From Hypericum androsaemum (taxonomy: Eukaryota; Streptophyta; Magnoliopsida; Malpighiales; Hypericaceae), in the NCBI GenBank assembly GCA_963995505.1, contig OZ023190.1, positions 6,218,516 through 6,282,515 of the forward strand: DNA of 64,000 bases. Reading direction: 5' to 3'. The position numbers and the translations under genes were made by a program. Shown here one piece after another: positions 35,020 to 44,772 of this stretch (position 1 is its first letter; each line of letters starts with the position of its first letter). Below the pieces are notes generated by a model. That model was not told the origin of the DNA. It was given only the letters and a program-made list of their open reading frames with translations, and did not search any database.

Positions 35020-35705
35020 CTAAATCGTTCGAATATTAATTTCAAACATATTTTTGACATTCTTATACTTCGAATTTGGAGAAGTCATAAACTAAAAAGT
35101 TGTAGATATATGTCCCACCTTCACAAAGCAACTTAAATCAACTCAATTGGACTACGGAATAAAAAGTTGTGGCTCCCAAATCGAAACTCGTACTCGTAAC
35201 TCGCTCGACTATTGACTTCAAATATAATTTTGACGTTCTTATACTTCGAATTTGGAGAAGTCATAAACTAAAAAGTTATAGATATATGTCCCACCTTCAC
35301 AAAGCAAATTGAATCAACTCAATTAGACTCCGGAATAAGAAGTTGTGGCTCCCAAATTAAAATTCGTACTCGTAACTCGCTCGACTATTGACTTCAAATA
35401 TAATTTTGACATTCTTATACTTCGAATTTGGAGAAGTCATAAACTAAAAAGTTATAGATATATGTCCCACCTTCACAAAGCAACTTGAATCAACTCAATT
35501 AGACTCCGGAATAAGAAGTTGTGGCTCCCAAATCGAAATTTATACTCGTAACTCGCTCGACTATTGACTTCAAATATGTTTTTGACGTTCTCATACTTCG
35601 AATTTGGAAAAGTCATAAACTAAAAAGTTATAGATATATATCCCACCTTCATAAAGCAACTTGAATCAACTCAATTGGACTCCGGAATAAAAAGTTGTGG
35701 CAAAA
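35020..35705. repeat. Tandem array of a 176-bp unit, four copies
   Basis: The anchor aatttggagaagtcataaac begins at 35073, 35249, 35425 and 35601 (with aa for ga in the last), exactly 176 bp apart each time. The units are highly similar throughout, including 'ttgtggctcccaaat' and 'ctcgctcgactattgacttc'. The first unit is preceded by a degraded partial copy and the last is cut after 'aaaaagttgtggc'. Unit length is close to that of nucleosome-sized plant satellites. Confidence 0.9.
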
Positions 35706-36039
35706 GTTTAGAAACGAATGTCGTGTTATTGAAAACATAATTATTTTCGTAATATATAATTTTAATCTAAACAAATGAGAGAGAAATTAATAATTTATTC
35801 TGTGAACTGGGTTGCTGATGTGAGTAGAAAATATGTAAGTGGATTGGATTGGATAGGAATTGGGTATGGAAGAGAGAGAAATTAATAATTTATTTCGTGA
35901 CCTAGATTGGATGGGTTGCTGATGTGGGTAGTCTAAGAGCGGCTGATCAATACAATATCGAGTTACGTCAGATTTCTGAAATATTACAAATTTTTTTCAA
36001 TAATTATTTAATGATACTGTAATTTTTTTACTGGATAGT

Positions 36040-36565
36040 ATTTTCAAAAAAAATTAAAGTACTTTGTAGTTTTACGCTTTGTTAATAGTATCATGTGGTT
36101 TGACTTTTTTTTTAGGTGACAGAGGTTTCAAAAAGTGACACTTTTGATGACAAATTGTTAACCGGGGTTGATTTTTCCAACCTGACATACACATCGATGT
36201 CACGTCATCGCCACGTCGTATTTTTATATCCTAAGTGGCGATGACGTGGCAAAATTACAAAATCGTCACATCGCCAAAATTTTTATAATTAGTTTTGGGG
36301 GTTTCTAATTAGGGTTAGAAAAATAAAGGGATTGAGATTTTATAATTTTGTCACGTTATCGCCACTTAGGATATAAAATTACGACGTGGTGATGACGTGG
36401 CATCGATGTATATGGTCTGGTTGGAAAAATCAACCCCGGTTAATAATTTGTCACCAAAAGTGTCACTTTTTGAAATTTCTATTACCTAAAAAGAAAAAAT
36501 CAAACCACAGAATACTAAGATAAAAAAGTATAAAACTACAAAACATTTTAGTAAACTTTTTCCTA
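36040..36565. mobile_element. MITE-like element with long inverted arms
   Basis: Arms of about 230 bp (36040-36285 and about 36330-36565) are inverse complements. Shared landmarks are caaccccggttaa, aaaagtgacactttt, tatcctaagtggcga and tttgtagtttta. A spacer of only about 40-50 bp separates them, so RNA from either strand would fold into one long hairpin. No coding region was found. The TSD was not resolved. Confidence 0.7.
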
Positions 36566-37555
36566 TTTTCAAAGACTAAAATCGAAACTAAGTTAAACTA
36601 AAATAATAACATCTCTTAGTATATTTGCGGTTGTTTTCCTGCTTTGTTTGCTGGAAGGATAGTGGGAGATAGATGATAGTAATTGTGAGAATCACCAGGC
36701 ACGTGCAGGGTCAGGGTACGGCTATAAATCATTTAAACCATATTAATGGTGAAAACTTTTTATGGCTAGTTTTTTGGAAGCTTTAACTTGTGTTGTTTTT
36801 TTTGTTTTTTTTTGGTGGGGATCTATCACATGAATCATGAGGTGTGGAGTTTGGGATCCATAGGAGTAGCTTACTAATACAAGATAAAGTTATGTCGGAT
36901 TTTTAATATGTTGTAAAAAATTTTCAATAAATATTTAACATTATTGTAATTTATTTCATTGGGTTGCCTTCCCAAGAAATTTTTAAAAAGGTAAAATTTT
37001 TTCTACCTTTTATACACTTGAGAGTATTTAAACTCTGATATTTATTGAATTTGACAGCGCGTTTTGTGGCTAAGTTAAATGTCATTTTGGCCCTACTCAA
37101 AAATTGAACTCGAAAAACAAAGACATGGCTCGCTAATCCCTTTCTTGTTGTCGTCTTCATGCTTTGTTTGTTGGAATGATAGTGGGATGGCAACGAGAAA
37201 CAAGATCGGTGTCGCAACAGTGGCCTTAAATTATTTAGACCACATTAGTAAAAATCTTCATTTTTTGGTGGAAAACGTAGGAGAAAATCTTAATATATAA
37301 ATACGAAAGTAAAAATAATTATATCGTATGTAAAAATGATGCTAGCAGCCTAACCTTCTAACTAAAGAGTTTTTGACTCATCATTGGCCAAAAAAAAATC
37401 ATAATGTACGACGCGGTGTTAACAGGGAGGTGGGTATATCCCATAATTTTGTAATATAAAAGGGAGCACACGAGGTCAGTATTTAATGATTATTTAATAA
37501 CACCCACTAGAACACATATACATCTTTTCCATATTTTTTGGGATAAATTACTCTT

Positions 37556-37760
37556 AGGTCCCTAGTATTTTGATACCCTATTTCTCACATCTTTGGGTTT
37601 CCAAAAATAATTCTGTCATCTTTCGTGTTTGATTTTATTATACTATGGGGTCCCTGTTGCCGGAATATGTCATTTTCTCTGGTGAACCTCTCTAACATAA
37701 AAAACAAAAAATATCTTCTTTCTTTCTCCCTTCATTTTCTACTTCCTCCCACTTCTTATT
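37556..37760. mobile_element. Left arm of a MULE-like TIR element, interrupted by a LINE
   Basis: Closely resembles the outer arm of the element at 41553: aggtccctagtattttgat, tttgattttattatac, tggggtccctgtt, and ccggaatat. It ends at the T-run 37762-37769, where the LINE starts. Similar Asn/Leu-type 'ctcaaaccc..' sequence resumes at about 39725. No matching right arm was found before 41553. Confidence 0.55.
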
Positions 37761-37854
37761 CTTTTTTTTGGAAGGAAAAGCGATATATATAAATAGATTA
37801 GGTCGGGAAATCCGAGAATATGAGTACATCGAGTTCATTCGGATAGAATTTCAC

Positions 37855-38802
37855 CTAATTCGGAGGTAAAAGATTAAGGCGGGATTGACGACAAAGCCAA
37901 TCCGCCATATTGTTTTGAGTTCTAGGAATATTATGGAGAGAACAATTGGGTAAAAGAGCTAGAGGTCGTCTAATCTCTATTACAAAGTGTTCTACACTCC
38001 AATCTGTAGTCGCCTGCGTATCTGAGATGAAGGCATAAGCTATCCGACAGTCAGTCTCTATAATGGAGGGAATGGTTCTAAAGGTCGAGGAAACCAACGA
38101 AACCGCCTTGAAGATGGCTGGGATTTCAGCTTCCAAAGGTGAAGAGGCCTTCCAAATATGTGTCTGACTAGCTATAATCTGGCCTTGATGATCTCGAACC
38201 ACGACTGTCACACTTAAATCTGAGAAATAATTTAACCACGGCGCATCACAGTTGAGCTTCACGGTGCCCATATCCGGGGCAGCCCATGAAGATGTAGACA
38301 AAAGTGGAGTAGGTTCAGGCTTGAGAACCTATAAATATTCAGAACAATTATCATAAGCATGCTGAGCTATTCTTCTAGGTTTAAGAGGAGAACCTTCAAA
38401 TAAGTATTTGTTTCTAAAGTTCCAAATCATCCAACATAAATACATAAAATACAAAATAAGATCAGAATCACTTTTGGAGGATAGCAAAGAAAAGATGGAC
38501 GTGAACCAGTCTTTAAAGTCAGTGAAACCATTATCATAAAAATGACATTTAAAAGAGGAAGCAAGCCACGTAGTTCTAGCATGCGAACAATCAAATAATA
38601 TGTGACTAGAAGTCTCTTCCTCTATTAAACAAATGGGAAAAATCGGGTGGAGTGAAGGTGGCGCCTGTGTAAGTTAGAAGTATTAGCAACACCATTGTTA
38701 AGAAGTCTCTATATAAAATTCTGGACTGTAGGTGTTACACGTATCTTCCATAAGGCCTTCCAAATACCTGGATCAAAAGAAGCATTACTAGAAATGAATT
38801 GA
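37855..38802 (-). pseudogene. LINE zf-RVT and RNase H remnant (3' segment)
   Basis: Starting at about 38790 the minus strand reads GIWKALWKIRVTPTVQNFI, then EEETSSHILFDCSHARTTW (zf-RVT pattern with C and H). 38301-37855 is a continuous RNase H-like domain: VKLNCDAPW, VVRDHQGQII, PLEAEI, IETDC and NNMADWLCRQS. Plant LINEs carry this domain at the ORF2 C-terminus. At least two stops lie in the zinc-finger part. Confidence 0.8.
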
Positions 38803-39720
38803 GTTGCTATTAAGTTGGACTTCAAAAAGGCTTATGATTTACTAAACTGGGAATTCCTCAAGAATGTTATGATCAGACTTGGTTTCCCACGTAAATGGAT
38901 TGATTACATTATGAGTTGTGTTTCTACTACCTCATTTAGTATCCTCTTCAATGGTCAACCTCCCCCTTGGTTCAAATCCTCGAGGGACATTCGCCAGGAT
39001 GACCCTCTATCTCTGTTCCTTTTCCTGCTAGTGTCTGATACCTGGTTCATTACATGAATCAGTGTCGATCGTGTGGGCTTATTTCGGGCCTAAAGTTCAA
39101 CAGTAATTCACCATGCATAACTCAAATCTTATTCGCGGATGACACTCTTATGTTCGGCAAAGCCAGTATAGAGGAGGAGGTTTCTAACCTCAAGGGCATT
39201 CTCACGCATTTCTTCGATTGCACTGGTCAGGAGATTAATTTCTCTAAATCTAGCATTTGCTTCTCTAAGAAGGAGAGTGAGGAGTACATTGCCATTTTTT
39301 TTAGAATTCTTAATATAGAGATTATGAATCCTAACGATAAATATCTTGGTTTGCCTTCCTTTTGGGATCGATCAAAAAAAGAAGCTATCAACTTCTTAGT
39401 AGCTGGAAACATAAATTACTTTCCATGGCGGGTCGTGAGATCCTGATCAAATCTGTCTGTCGGCAATCCCGACCTATGCTATGCAATGCTTTCTATTTCT
39501 GGTTACCTTGTGTGAGAACATTAATAGCATTATTGCTAAGTTTTGGTGGGCGGGTGACCCGGATGGGAAGAAGATTCATTGGATTAACTAGAAAAAACTA
39601 ACTACCCGAAGTCGGCGGGTGGTTTGGGCTTTAAAGACTTCCTGCTCTTCAACCTTGCCCTTCTTGCTAAACCAGCATGGAGACTTTATTCTAATCAATC
39701 TTTTCTTCTACTTTTTAACT
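38803..39720 (+). pseudogene. LINE reverse transcriptase remnant (inverted segment)
   Basis: Open pieces read IKLDFKKAYDLLNWEFLKNV, then SILFNGQPPPWFKSSRDIRQDDPLS (G.RQGDPLS motif with G to D), a stop at 39055, ILFADDTLMFGKA with intact FADD, NFSKSSICFS, KYLGLPSFW and finally [18 protein letters not shown]. The order and motifs are those of plant L1-type RT and post-RT regions. Stops and a frame change near 39440 break it. Confidence 0.85.
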
Positions 39721-40330
39721 AAAACATAAACTCAAACCCAAATCTTCTTAATAAAAATCAAATCTATTTAGAGAATCAAAACTTGAAAAACCCAAATTTT
39801 GAAAACTCTAATTCGAACCCTAATTAAAAAAAATCTAATTCAAACTCTAAATTGAAATTGTTCTAATTTTGTTGTAAGATTTGTATGTATGGAGGAGCTT
39901 CACCAATGTGAAGCAAAATCCCACCAACTCCATTAACACACCAAGAAAAATTCAGAGGTCACTCCAGGACTACATATCCAAGGTCAAGAGCACGACCCGA
40001 CATGTCCGATTCCCTTCCAAGAATTGGATATTGTCTGGTTGCAAGCACCTCAAGGCCATGTCCTTGGTTCCCATCTTCTCACGCGAGCCGGATCTCTTCT
40101 ATCCCTTCTTTAAATAACGCTTTCAGGTTGGTTGCTGATCTTATCTGTTTAAATACTTGGAATTGGAATTGAAATTTATTACAAAGTAGGAAGACAACAA
40201 CAAATACTTAGATTAAGGGTTCAAATTCAGTGGGGACATGGGTAATCCCCACTGAAAGGGATAGGGACAATATTGGAAATACAATAATTAAAATAATTAA
40301 AAATATATCAGCAAAATAATACAATTTATG
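39720..40330 (+). other. MULE interior with gene-like fragment
   Basis: 39725-39870 continues the Asn/Leu-type AT-rich sequence found inside the MULE arm at 41770-41900. 39881-40117 has an open frame with SLQDYISKVKSTTRHV and FPSKNWILSGCKH that looks like real protein, followed by a possible splice donor (ttcaggttgg) at about 40121. The protein family is not recognised. If the interrupted MULE once extended here, this could be a captured exon. Confidence 0.3.
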
Positions 40331-40344
40331 GAAATACAAGTATG

Positions 40345-40675
40345 GAAATATTGGTTTTCATTTTCTCGAATATTGGTTTCCATCTTCTATGCTATTGGTT
40401 TCATTCAACTATGATATTGATTTCATTCTACTATGATATTGGTTTCCATCTTCTATGTTATTGGTTTCATTCTACTATGACATTGGTTTCATTCTACTAT
40501 GATATTGGTTTCATTCCACTGTGATATTGGTTTTCATCTTCTCCAATATTGGTATCTCATTATAAGTAAAAATGTATACCATTTGAATTTATTGGTTTCA
40601 TTCTTCTCGAATATTGGTATCATCGATCTAGGATATTGGTATCATTCTACTTTAATATTGGTATCATTCATCTAT
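40345..40675. repeat. 22-23 bp minisatellite (attggtttcattctactatg)
   Basis: The core 'attggttt' recurs every 22-23 bp, about ten times at 40345-40570 and three more times to 40675. Two unit types alternate: 'cattctactatgat' and 'ccatcttctatgtt'. They form a roughly 66-bp higher-order unit in 40380-40505. Open frames here are by-products of the repeat. Confidence 0.85.
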
Positions 40676-40962
40676 GAATTTTTGCTAGAATTTTAAGCAC
40701 TAAGTTCAAACAACAACCAAACACCAACATAAAGTTCCAATCTTTAAATTCAAAATCATCAGAACCACATGAAATCGACCAATCCAGCAATAATCAAAGT
40801 CGAAACAGCATATGGGTCATTTCTTTCGGACCAAATAATCAACGAAAAAGCTGGTGAAAAAACCAAAAAAAAAGAGTAAATAAAAGAGGGAATGAGACTT
40901 CAAGAAAAAACCTAGATAATCAACGATTCAAGGAATGAGCTTGGCTTCCTGAAAAAAGCTGG

Positions 40963-41037
40963 GGGGGTGGGGGAGGGGAGCGGCGCGGAAGGGAAGGGAA
41001 AGGGGGGGGGGGGGGGGGGGGGGGGTGGGGGAAGGGG
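40963..41037 (+). repeat. G-rich tract with 24-base poly(G)
   Basis: A 75-bp stretch almost purely G and A, with an unbroken G run at about 41002-41025. The C-strand reading frame gives only poly-proline. It is a likely G-quadruplex former and a hotspot for sequencing error. Confidence 0.8.
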
Positions 41038-41552
41038 CAAGGAGATCATGTTTTTTTGTGGGATTATATAGGAAAATGGTGGAACCCTAATGAGTATGTT
41101 TGGATAAAAACTCGAAAATACCCTCAACAGATTCTGACCATCAGATCTGTAAAAAAAGAATTTGATCAAATCTAAAAGCCCATATTTAGTCCATACCATA
41201 GGGATAATTTTTATTTAGTCCCCCTGAATCCAAATCCGATATATTGCAGCCGTTAAATACTTACCACTCTTAAGGATCCAGATCCCCAGATCCTCCACTC
41301 ATCAATTACAAATATTAGATCAAGATCTAATCGAATAGAATTAGCTATCGCGCTCAGTTCCATTATTACGATACGCACACGAAAACGTTCGAAGAACATA
41401 TATAAATTTCTAGTTTATACCATTTGATAACCGAATATTTACTTCCATCGATTAATTGAGGTTTGAGTTAGACGGGAAAGTCAAATATATATATATATAT
41501 ATATGCCAAATGGTACAATACGTTGTAAATATTTAGGCGTCATATATATATG

Positions 41553-42778
41553 TGGGCAAATTATTCTCAGGTCTTTGGTATTTTGATACCTTACCTCTCG
41601 CGTCCCTGGTTTTCATAAATGATTTTGTCATTCCCATGTTTGATTTTATATAATATGGGGTCTCTGTTGTCGGAATATTCCATTTTTTCTGGCGAATTCT
41701 CACTGAAAAGACAAAAATGCCCTTGCTACTAAAAAGTAAAAAAAATAATTTTCTTTCTCCTTCTTCTTCTTCCTCCAACTTCATCATCAAAACTCAAACT
41801 CAAACTTAAAAATAAATCTAAATATTTTTAATCAAAACTAACATTTATTAAAAAGAATCAAAACTAATTAAAGAGAGTCGAAATTTTAATAATCGATTTT
41901 TTCAAATGTCCAATTCGTAATTCGAACAACTAACTTTAATTTTGCACCGTCGCCGTCAACAAACTTTTTCGGTTGTCACGCCTTCATCTTCTTCTCCCAT
42001 TGACTGCAAACCGCCATTTTCTGAGCTCAGAAATACCGAGTGCCATACCCAACTTGCAATCTTCTTGTTATTTCACACTATGTAATTATGTAATTTTGCT
42101 GCTGTGGACTACCCCATCGACCTTAACCTTCAGCAACCGATCTATATTCTCCATTAGCTTGGAAAACATAAGAACTGTTACAGTATCTAGTTTTCTTCTT
42201 TCTGAGAAATTGTCTAGAGTTGTGACGAGGTCTCCTACGGGTGACAGGAACCGTTCCACAAAATCTTTTGTCCAGGTATGCAAAAAAGAATCACCCTTAA
42301 AGTTATCTAGTTTGCGATATGTAATTGGGATTCCACAAAATCTTTTGACGAAGGCGGTACAAAATTAGGCTTATTTGTTTGAATTAGAAAGTAATTCCAA
42401 TTGAACTTTTCAAAATTAGGGTTCTTAAAATTTTAATTATCTCTAAATAATTTTAGAATTTTAAATTAGTTTTGATTTTCATTAAAAATATTTAGATTTT
42501 TTTTTGAGTTTGAGTTTGAATTTTGATTTTGCTCGAAGGTGAGAGGAAGAAGATGAAGTGGGAGAAAGAAAAAAAGGATGAAAATAGAGCTTTTGTTTTA
42601 CTTTTTAGTGGAATGAGCATTTTTATCTTTTCAAATGGGAGTTCGCTAGATAAAATAGAATATTCCGGTAACATGAACTCCATAGTATAATAAAACCAAA
42701 AACGAATCATTTTCAGAAACTCAGGAACGCCAAAAGTAAGGTTTAAAAATACCAGAGACAGGATAGTAATTTGTGCCA
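41553..42778. mobile_element. MULE-like TIR element, both arms present (Pack-MULE candidate)
   Basis: Arms of about 220 bp or more are inverted: 41553 starts tgggcaaatta and 42778 ends taatttgtgcca. Internal landmarks (tttgattttat, ctactaaaaagtaaa, gtttgagtttgaattttga) are mirrored, and similarity extends to about 41900 and 42400. Flanks are (TA)-rich, so the target duplication cannot be read. The centre, about 41945-42370, is different: mixed base composition and gene-like, with minus-strand codons 42283-42086 reading FVERFLSPVGDLVTTL and RRKLDTVTVLMFSKLMENI. No transposase. Confidence 0.65.
42086..42283 (-). pseudogene. Unidentified gene-like fragment inside the MULE
   Basis: A 65-codon open frame (MHTWTKDFVERFLSPVGDLV onward to GVVHSSKIT). 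A potential splice donor-like ccag/gtatgc lies on the opposite strand near 42275-42282. The product has a helical, amphipathic look but matches no family I know. Either strand could be the original sense. Confidence 0.25.
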
Positions 42779-42845
42779 TATATATATATGTATGTATGTA
42801 TATATGTATGTATGTATATATGTATGTATATGTATAACATATACC
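42779..42845. repeat. (TA)n/(TATG)n microsatellite
   Basis: Alternating tatata and tatg units directly at the right end of the MULE element. Confidence 0.85.
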
Positions 42846-42879
42846 TATATGAATTCAGAAGCAGAAGTAGAATGCTTAC

Positions 42880-44240
42880 ACGAATGGATTAAAAACTGTT
42901 ATATCCCATAAAGGAAACAATCAGAAGCAGACGTAGAATGCTTACACGAATGGATTAAAAATAAAGGAAACAATCACATAAACTGTTATATCTGTAAATT
43001 ATATCAAGCTATAGATAGAAGATATCAATATAATAATTGCTTCAAAGAAATTTGTTTTTTTTTGCATTAAAATATTGTTTGAAATAGAAATAGACTTAGC
43101 AAATAAGGTAGTTAGCACTAAAGAAACAACTAATCATGATGATTTCTTAAAAGAAAGAATAAACAGACATGAGTTAGAAATAAAACTTATAAAACACAGA
43201 TTCAGTAAAGTAGAAGACAAAGAAAAAAAAGGAAATACTAGAAGTAAATAATATGTCTGAACAAATAACTGATGAATCTTTCATTATTAATAAATATATA
43301 GCTAGTTTAATAACACTAAAATGTCGAGTATGGTTAGATGCTAACAAATACCTTGATTTAACAGCTATATTAGACACCGGAATTACTAAAAGTCTAATTG
43401 GGCATGGCATCATAGTACCTAAACAATACCATAAAAAACTAGATTACAAAATAATTACCAAAACAGTAGAAAATCGAACAATGACTCTAACTCATGGGTA
43501 TGGATTGGGTACGGAATGCCACTATTCTGAACCGTTTGGAATGAAGACATGCGGGGACTTTTTTACAAACGCGCTAAAATATGGGGACCAAAATAAAAAA
43601 GTCATACACAAACACAGGCCGGATACAAATGCCAGTATCACATAACTGCGCATGTCAGTATCACATAACTGCACATGCCATTGTGATCATTTTGTAAAAA
43701 TGCTAAAATACGGGGACCAAAATGAAAAAACTATGCGTACATTATCATCAACGGAGACTTGCCATTTTTACAAAAACAAATGCCATTATCACATAACTGT
43801 ACTTGCCATTATCACATAACTACGCTTGCCATTATCACATACTTGCATTTGTCGCTGCGGTCCCCCTTCACTCCAAACCGTTCGGAATCAATTTCTTCAC
43901 TCCGTACCCAATCCAAAGCCCTAACTCATTGCCTAGAATCTATAGGAATACAATTTCTAGACTTTGCAGGAAATTATAGTAGTAAATACGACTTACCTCG
44001 GGTCAACATAGCACCAAAAGAAACAAAAAGCACATAATTTCTTTTAGGTATAAATTTCATCTGCAACTTAAATGGCAGCTTGACAATAGCCAGAAATTAT
44101 ATCACTCTTAGCAAACAGGTCTATTCATTTCCAACTAACAAATATATTCAAACATGAGAATTTGCTTGAAAATGTGGTGGACTCAACCAACTTGATTTTC
44201 TTAAAAAATCCGTTAATAAAGAACAACATTATATATATAT
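42880..44240 (+). mobile_element. Endogenous pararetrovirus-like (Caulimoviridae-type) fragment
   Basis: 42960-43060 has a Cys-containing basic stretch after a short local duplication of 'agaatgcttacacgaatggattaaaaa' phrases (42872-42960). A Lys/Glu-rich end of an open frame leads to 43250. The next frame, 43253-43645, carries a retropepsin-like DTG at residues 41-43 with hydrophobic flanks. Further protease-like sequence resumes only within the duplicated block after 43980. Placement of a DTG protease after a Cys/basic coat-type end resembles plant pararetroviruses more than Copia or Gypsy elements, but no movement-protein, RT or coat domain is complete, so the assignment is tentative. The fragment is interrupted and cannot be functional. 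Confidence 0.35.
43253..43645 (+). pseudogene. Retropepsin-like (DTG) protease fragment
   Basis: 130 codons, with the active-site-like DTG at residues 41-43 preceded by a hydrophobic strand, as in retroviral-type aspartic proteases. After about codon 85 the frame runs into unrelated sequence also present as loose repeats at 43560-43745, so the domain is cut before its end. Confidence 0.4.
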
Positions 44241-44698
44241 GCCATTATCACATAACTGTACTTGCCATTATCACATAACTACGCTTGCCATTATCACATA
44301 CTTGCATTTGTCGCTGCGGTCCCCCTTCACTCCAAACCGTTCGGAATCAATTTCTTCACTCCGTACCCAATCCAAAGCCCTAACTCATTGCCTAGAATCT
44401 ATAGGAATACAATTTCTAGACTTTGCAGGAAATTATAGTAGTAAATACGACTTACCTCGGGTCAACATAGCACCAAAAGAAACAAAAAGCACATAATTTC
44501 TTTTAGGTATAAATTTCATCTGCAACTTAAATGGCAGCTTGACAATAGCCAGAAATTATATCACTCTTAGCAAACAGGTCTATTCATTTCCAACTAACAA
44601 ATATATTCAAACATGAGAATTCGCTTGAAAATGTGGTGGACTCAACCAACTTGATTTTCTTAAAAAATCCGTTAATAAAGAACAACATTATATATATA
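43781..44698. repeat. 459-bp tandem direct duplication
   Basis: 43781-44239 and 44240-44698 are almost identical; I saw one difference (gagaatttgc against gagaattcgc). Each copy opens with three 'ttgccattatcacata' units of about 24 bp, runs through a protease-like open stretch and ends in (AT)n. The second copy ends 74 bp before the OMT2 start codon. Confidence 0.92.
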
Positions 44699-44699
44699 T
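44688..44699 (+). promoter_or_regulatory. TATA-like sequence upstream of OMT2
   Basis: The sequence attatatatat ends the second 459-bp repeat, about 75-85 bp before the ATG. It could act as a core promoter in place of the tatataaa seen before OMT1. This is an inference from position only. Confidence 0.3.
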
Positions 44700-44772
44700 G
44701 TGTGTATATGGAGTTAGGGGACGAACCCAGGAAAATAAATACATGGCAGAAAAGAAGTTAATTAGTAGAGTG

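Larger units (their letters stand above)
34190..37490. repeat. Locally dispersed repeat segments (three broken copies)
   Basis: The phrases 'ggtggggatctat..catgaatcatg', 'tgggatccata' and 'gatagtaattgtgagaatcac..ggcacgtg' recur at about 34205-34300, 34520-34680 and 36650-36870. 'gggaggtgggtat..cc' followed by 'ttttgtaata' recurs at about 34468-34500 and 37425-37460. They look like scattered copies of one older sequence, now split by the 176-bp array and the MITE. No coding content was found. Confidence 0.55.
37763..39720 (-). mobile_element. LINE with twin-priming inversion
   Basis: Read on the minus strand, an antisense RT segment (39720-38803) precedes a sense 3' segment (38802-37763) that ends in an A-run (T-run 37762-37769 on the + strand). 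The junction near 38803 joins the upstream end of the RT piece (VAIKLDFKKAYDLL) to the zf-RVT piece. About 100 codons of the element in between are missing. This is the arrangement produced by twin priming during LINE integration. Confidence 0.7.

Noticed and set aside
35020..35705. CRISPR-like array
   Set aside because: The units are continuous 176-bp tandem repeats with no variable spacers, and the sequence is from a plant nuclear genome.
40342..40696. Two overlapping open frames rich in Phe, His and Tyr
   Set aside because: They are by-products of the 22-23 bp minisatellite.
40912..41199. Proline-rich protein on the minus strand
   Set aside because: The proline run is only the C-strand reading of the poly(G) tract, and no conserved sequence surrounds it.
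44698..44772. Earlier start codon for OMT2 (44698)
   Set aside because: The extra 25 codons lie in the (AT)n/leader sequence; OMT1 starts at the equivalent of 44773 and COMT proteins start near the same place.
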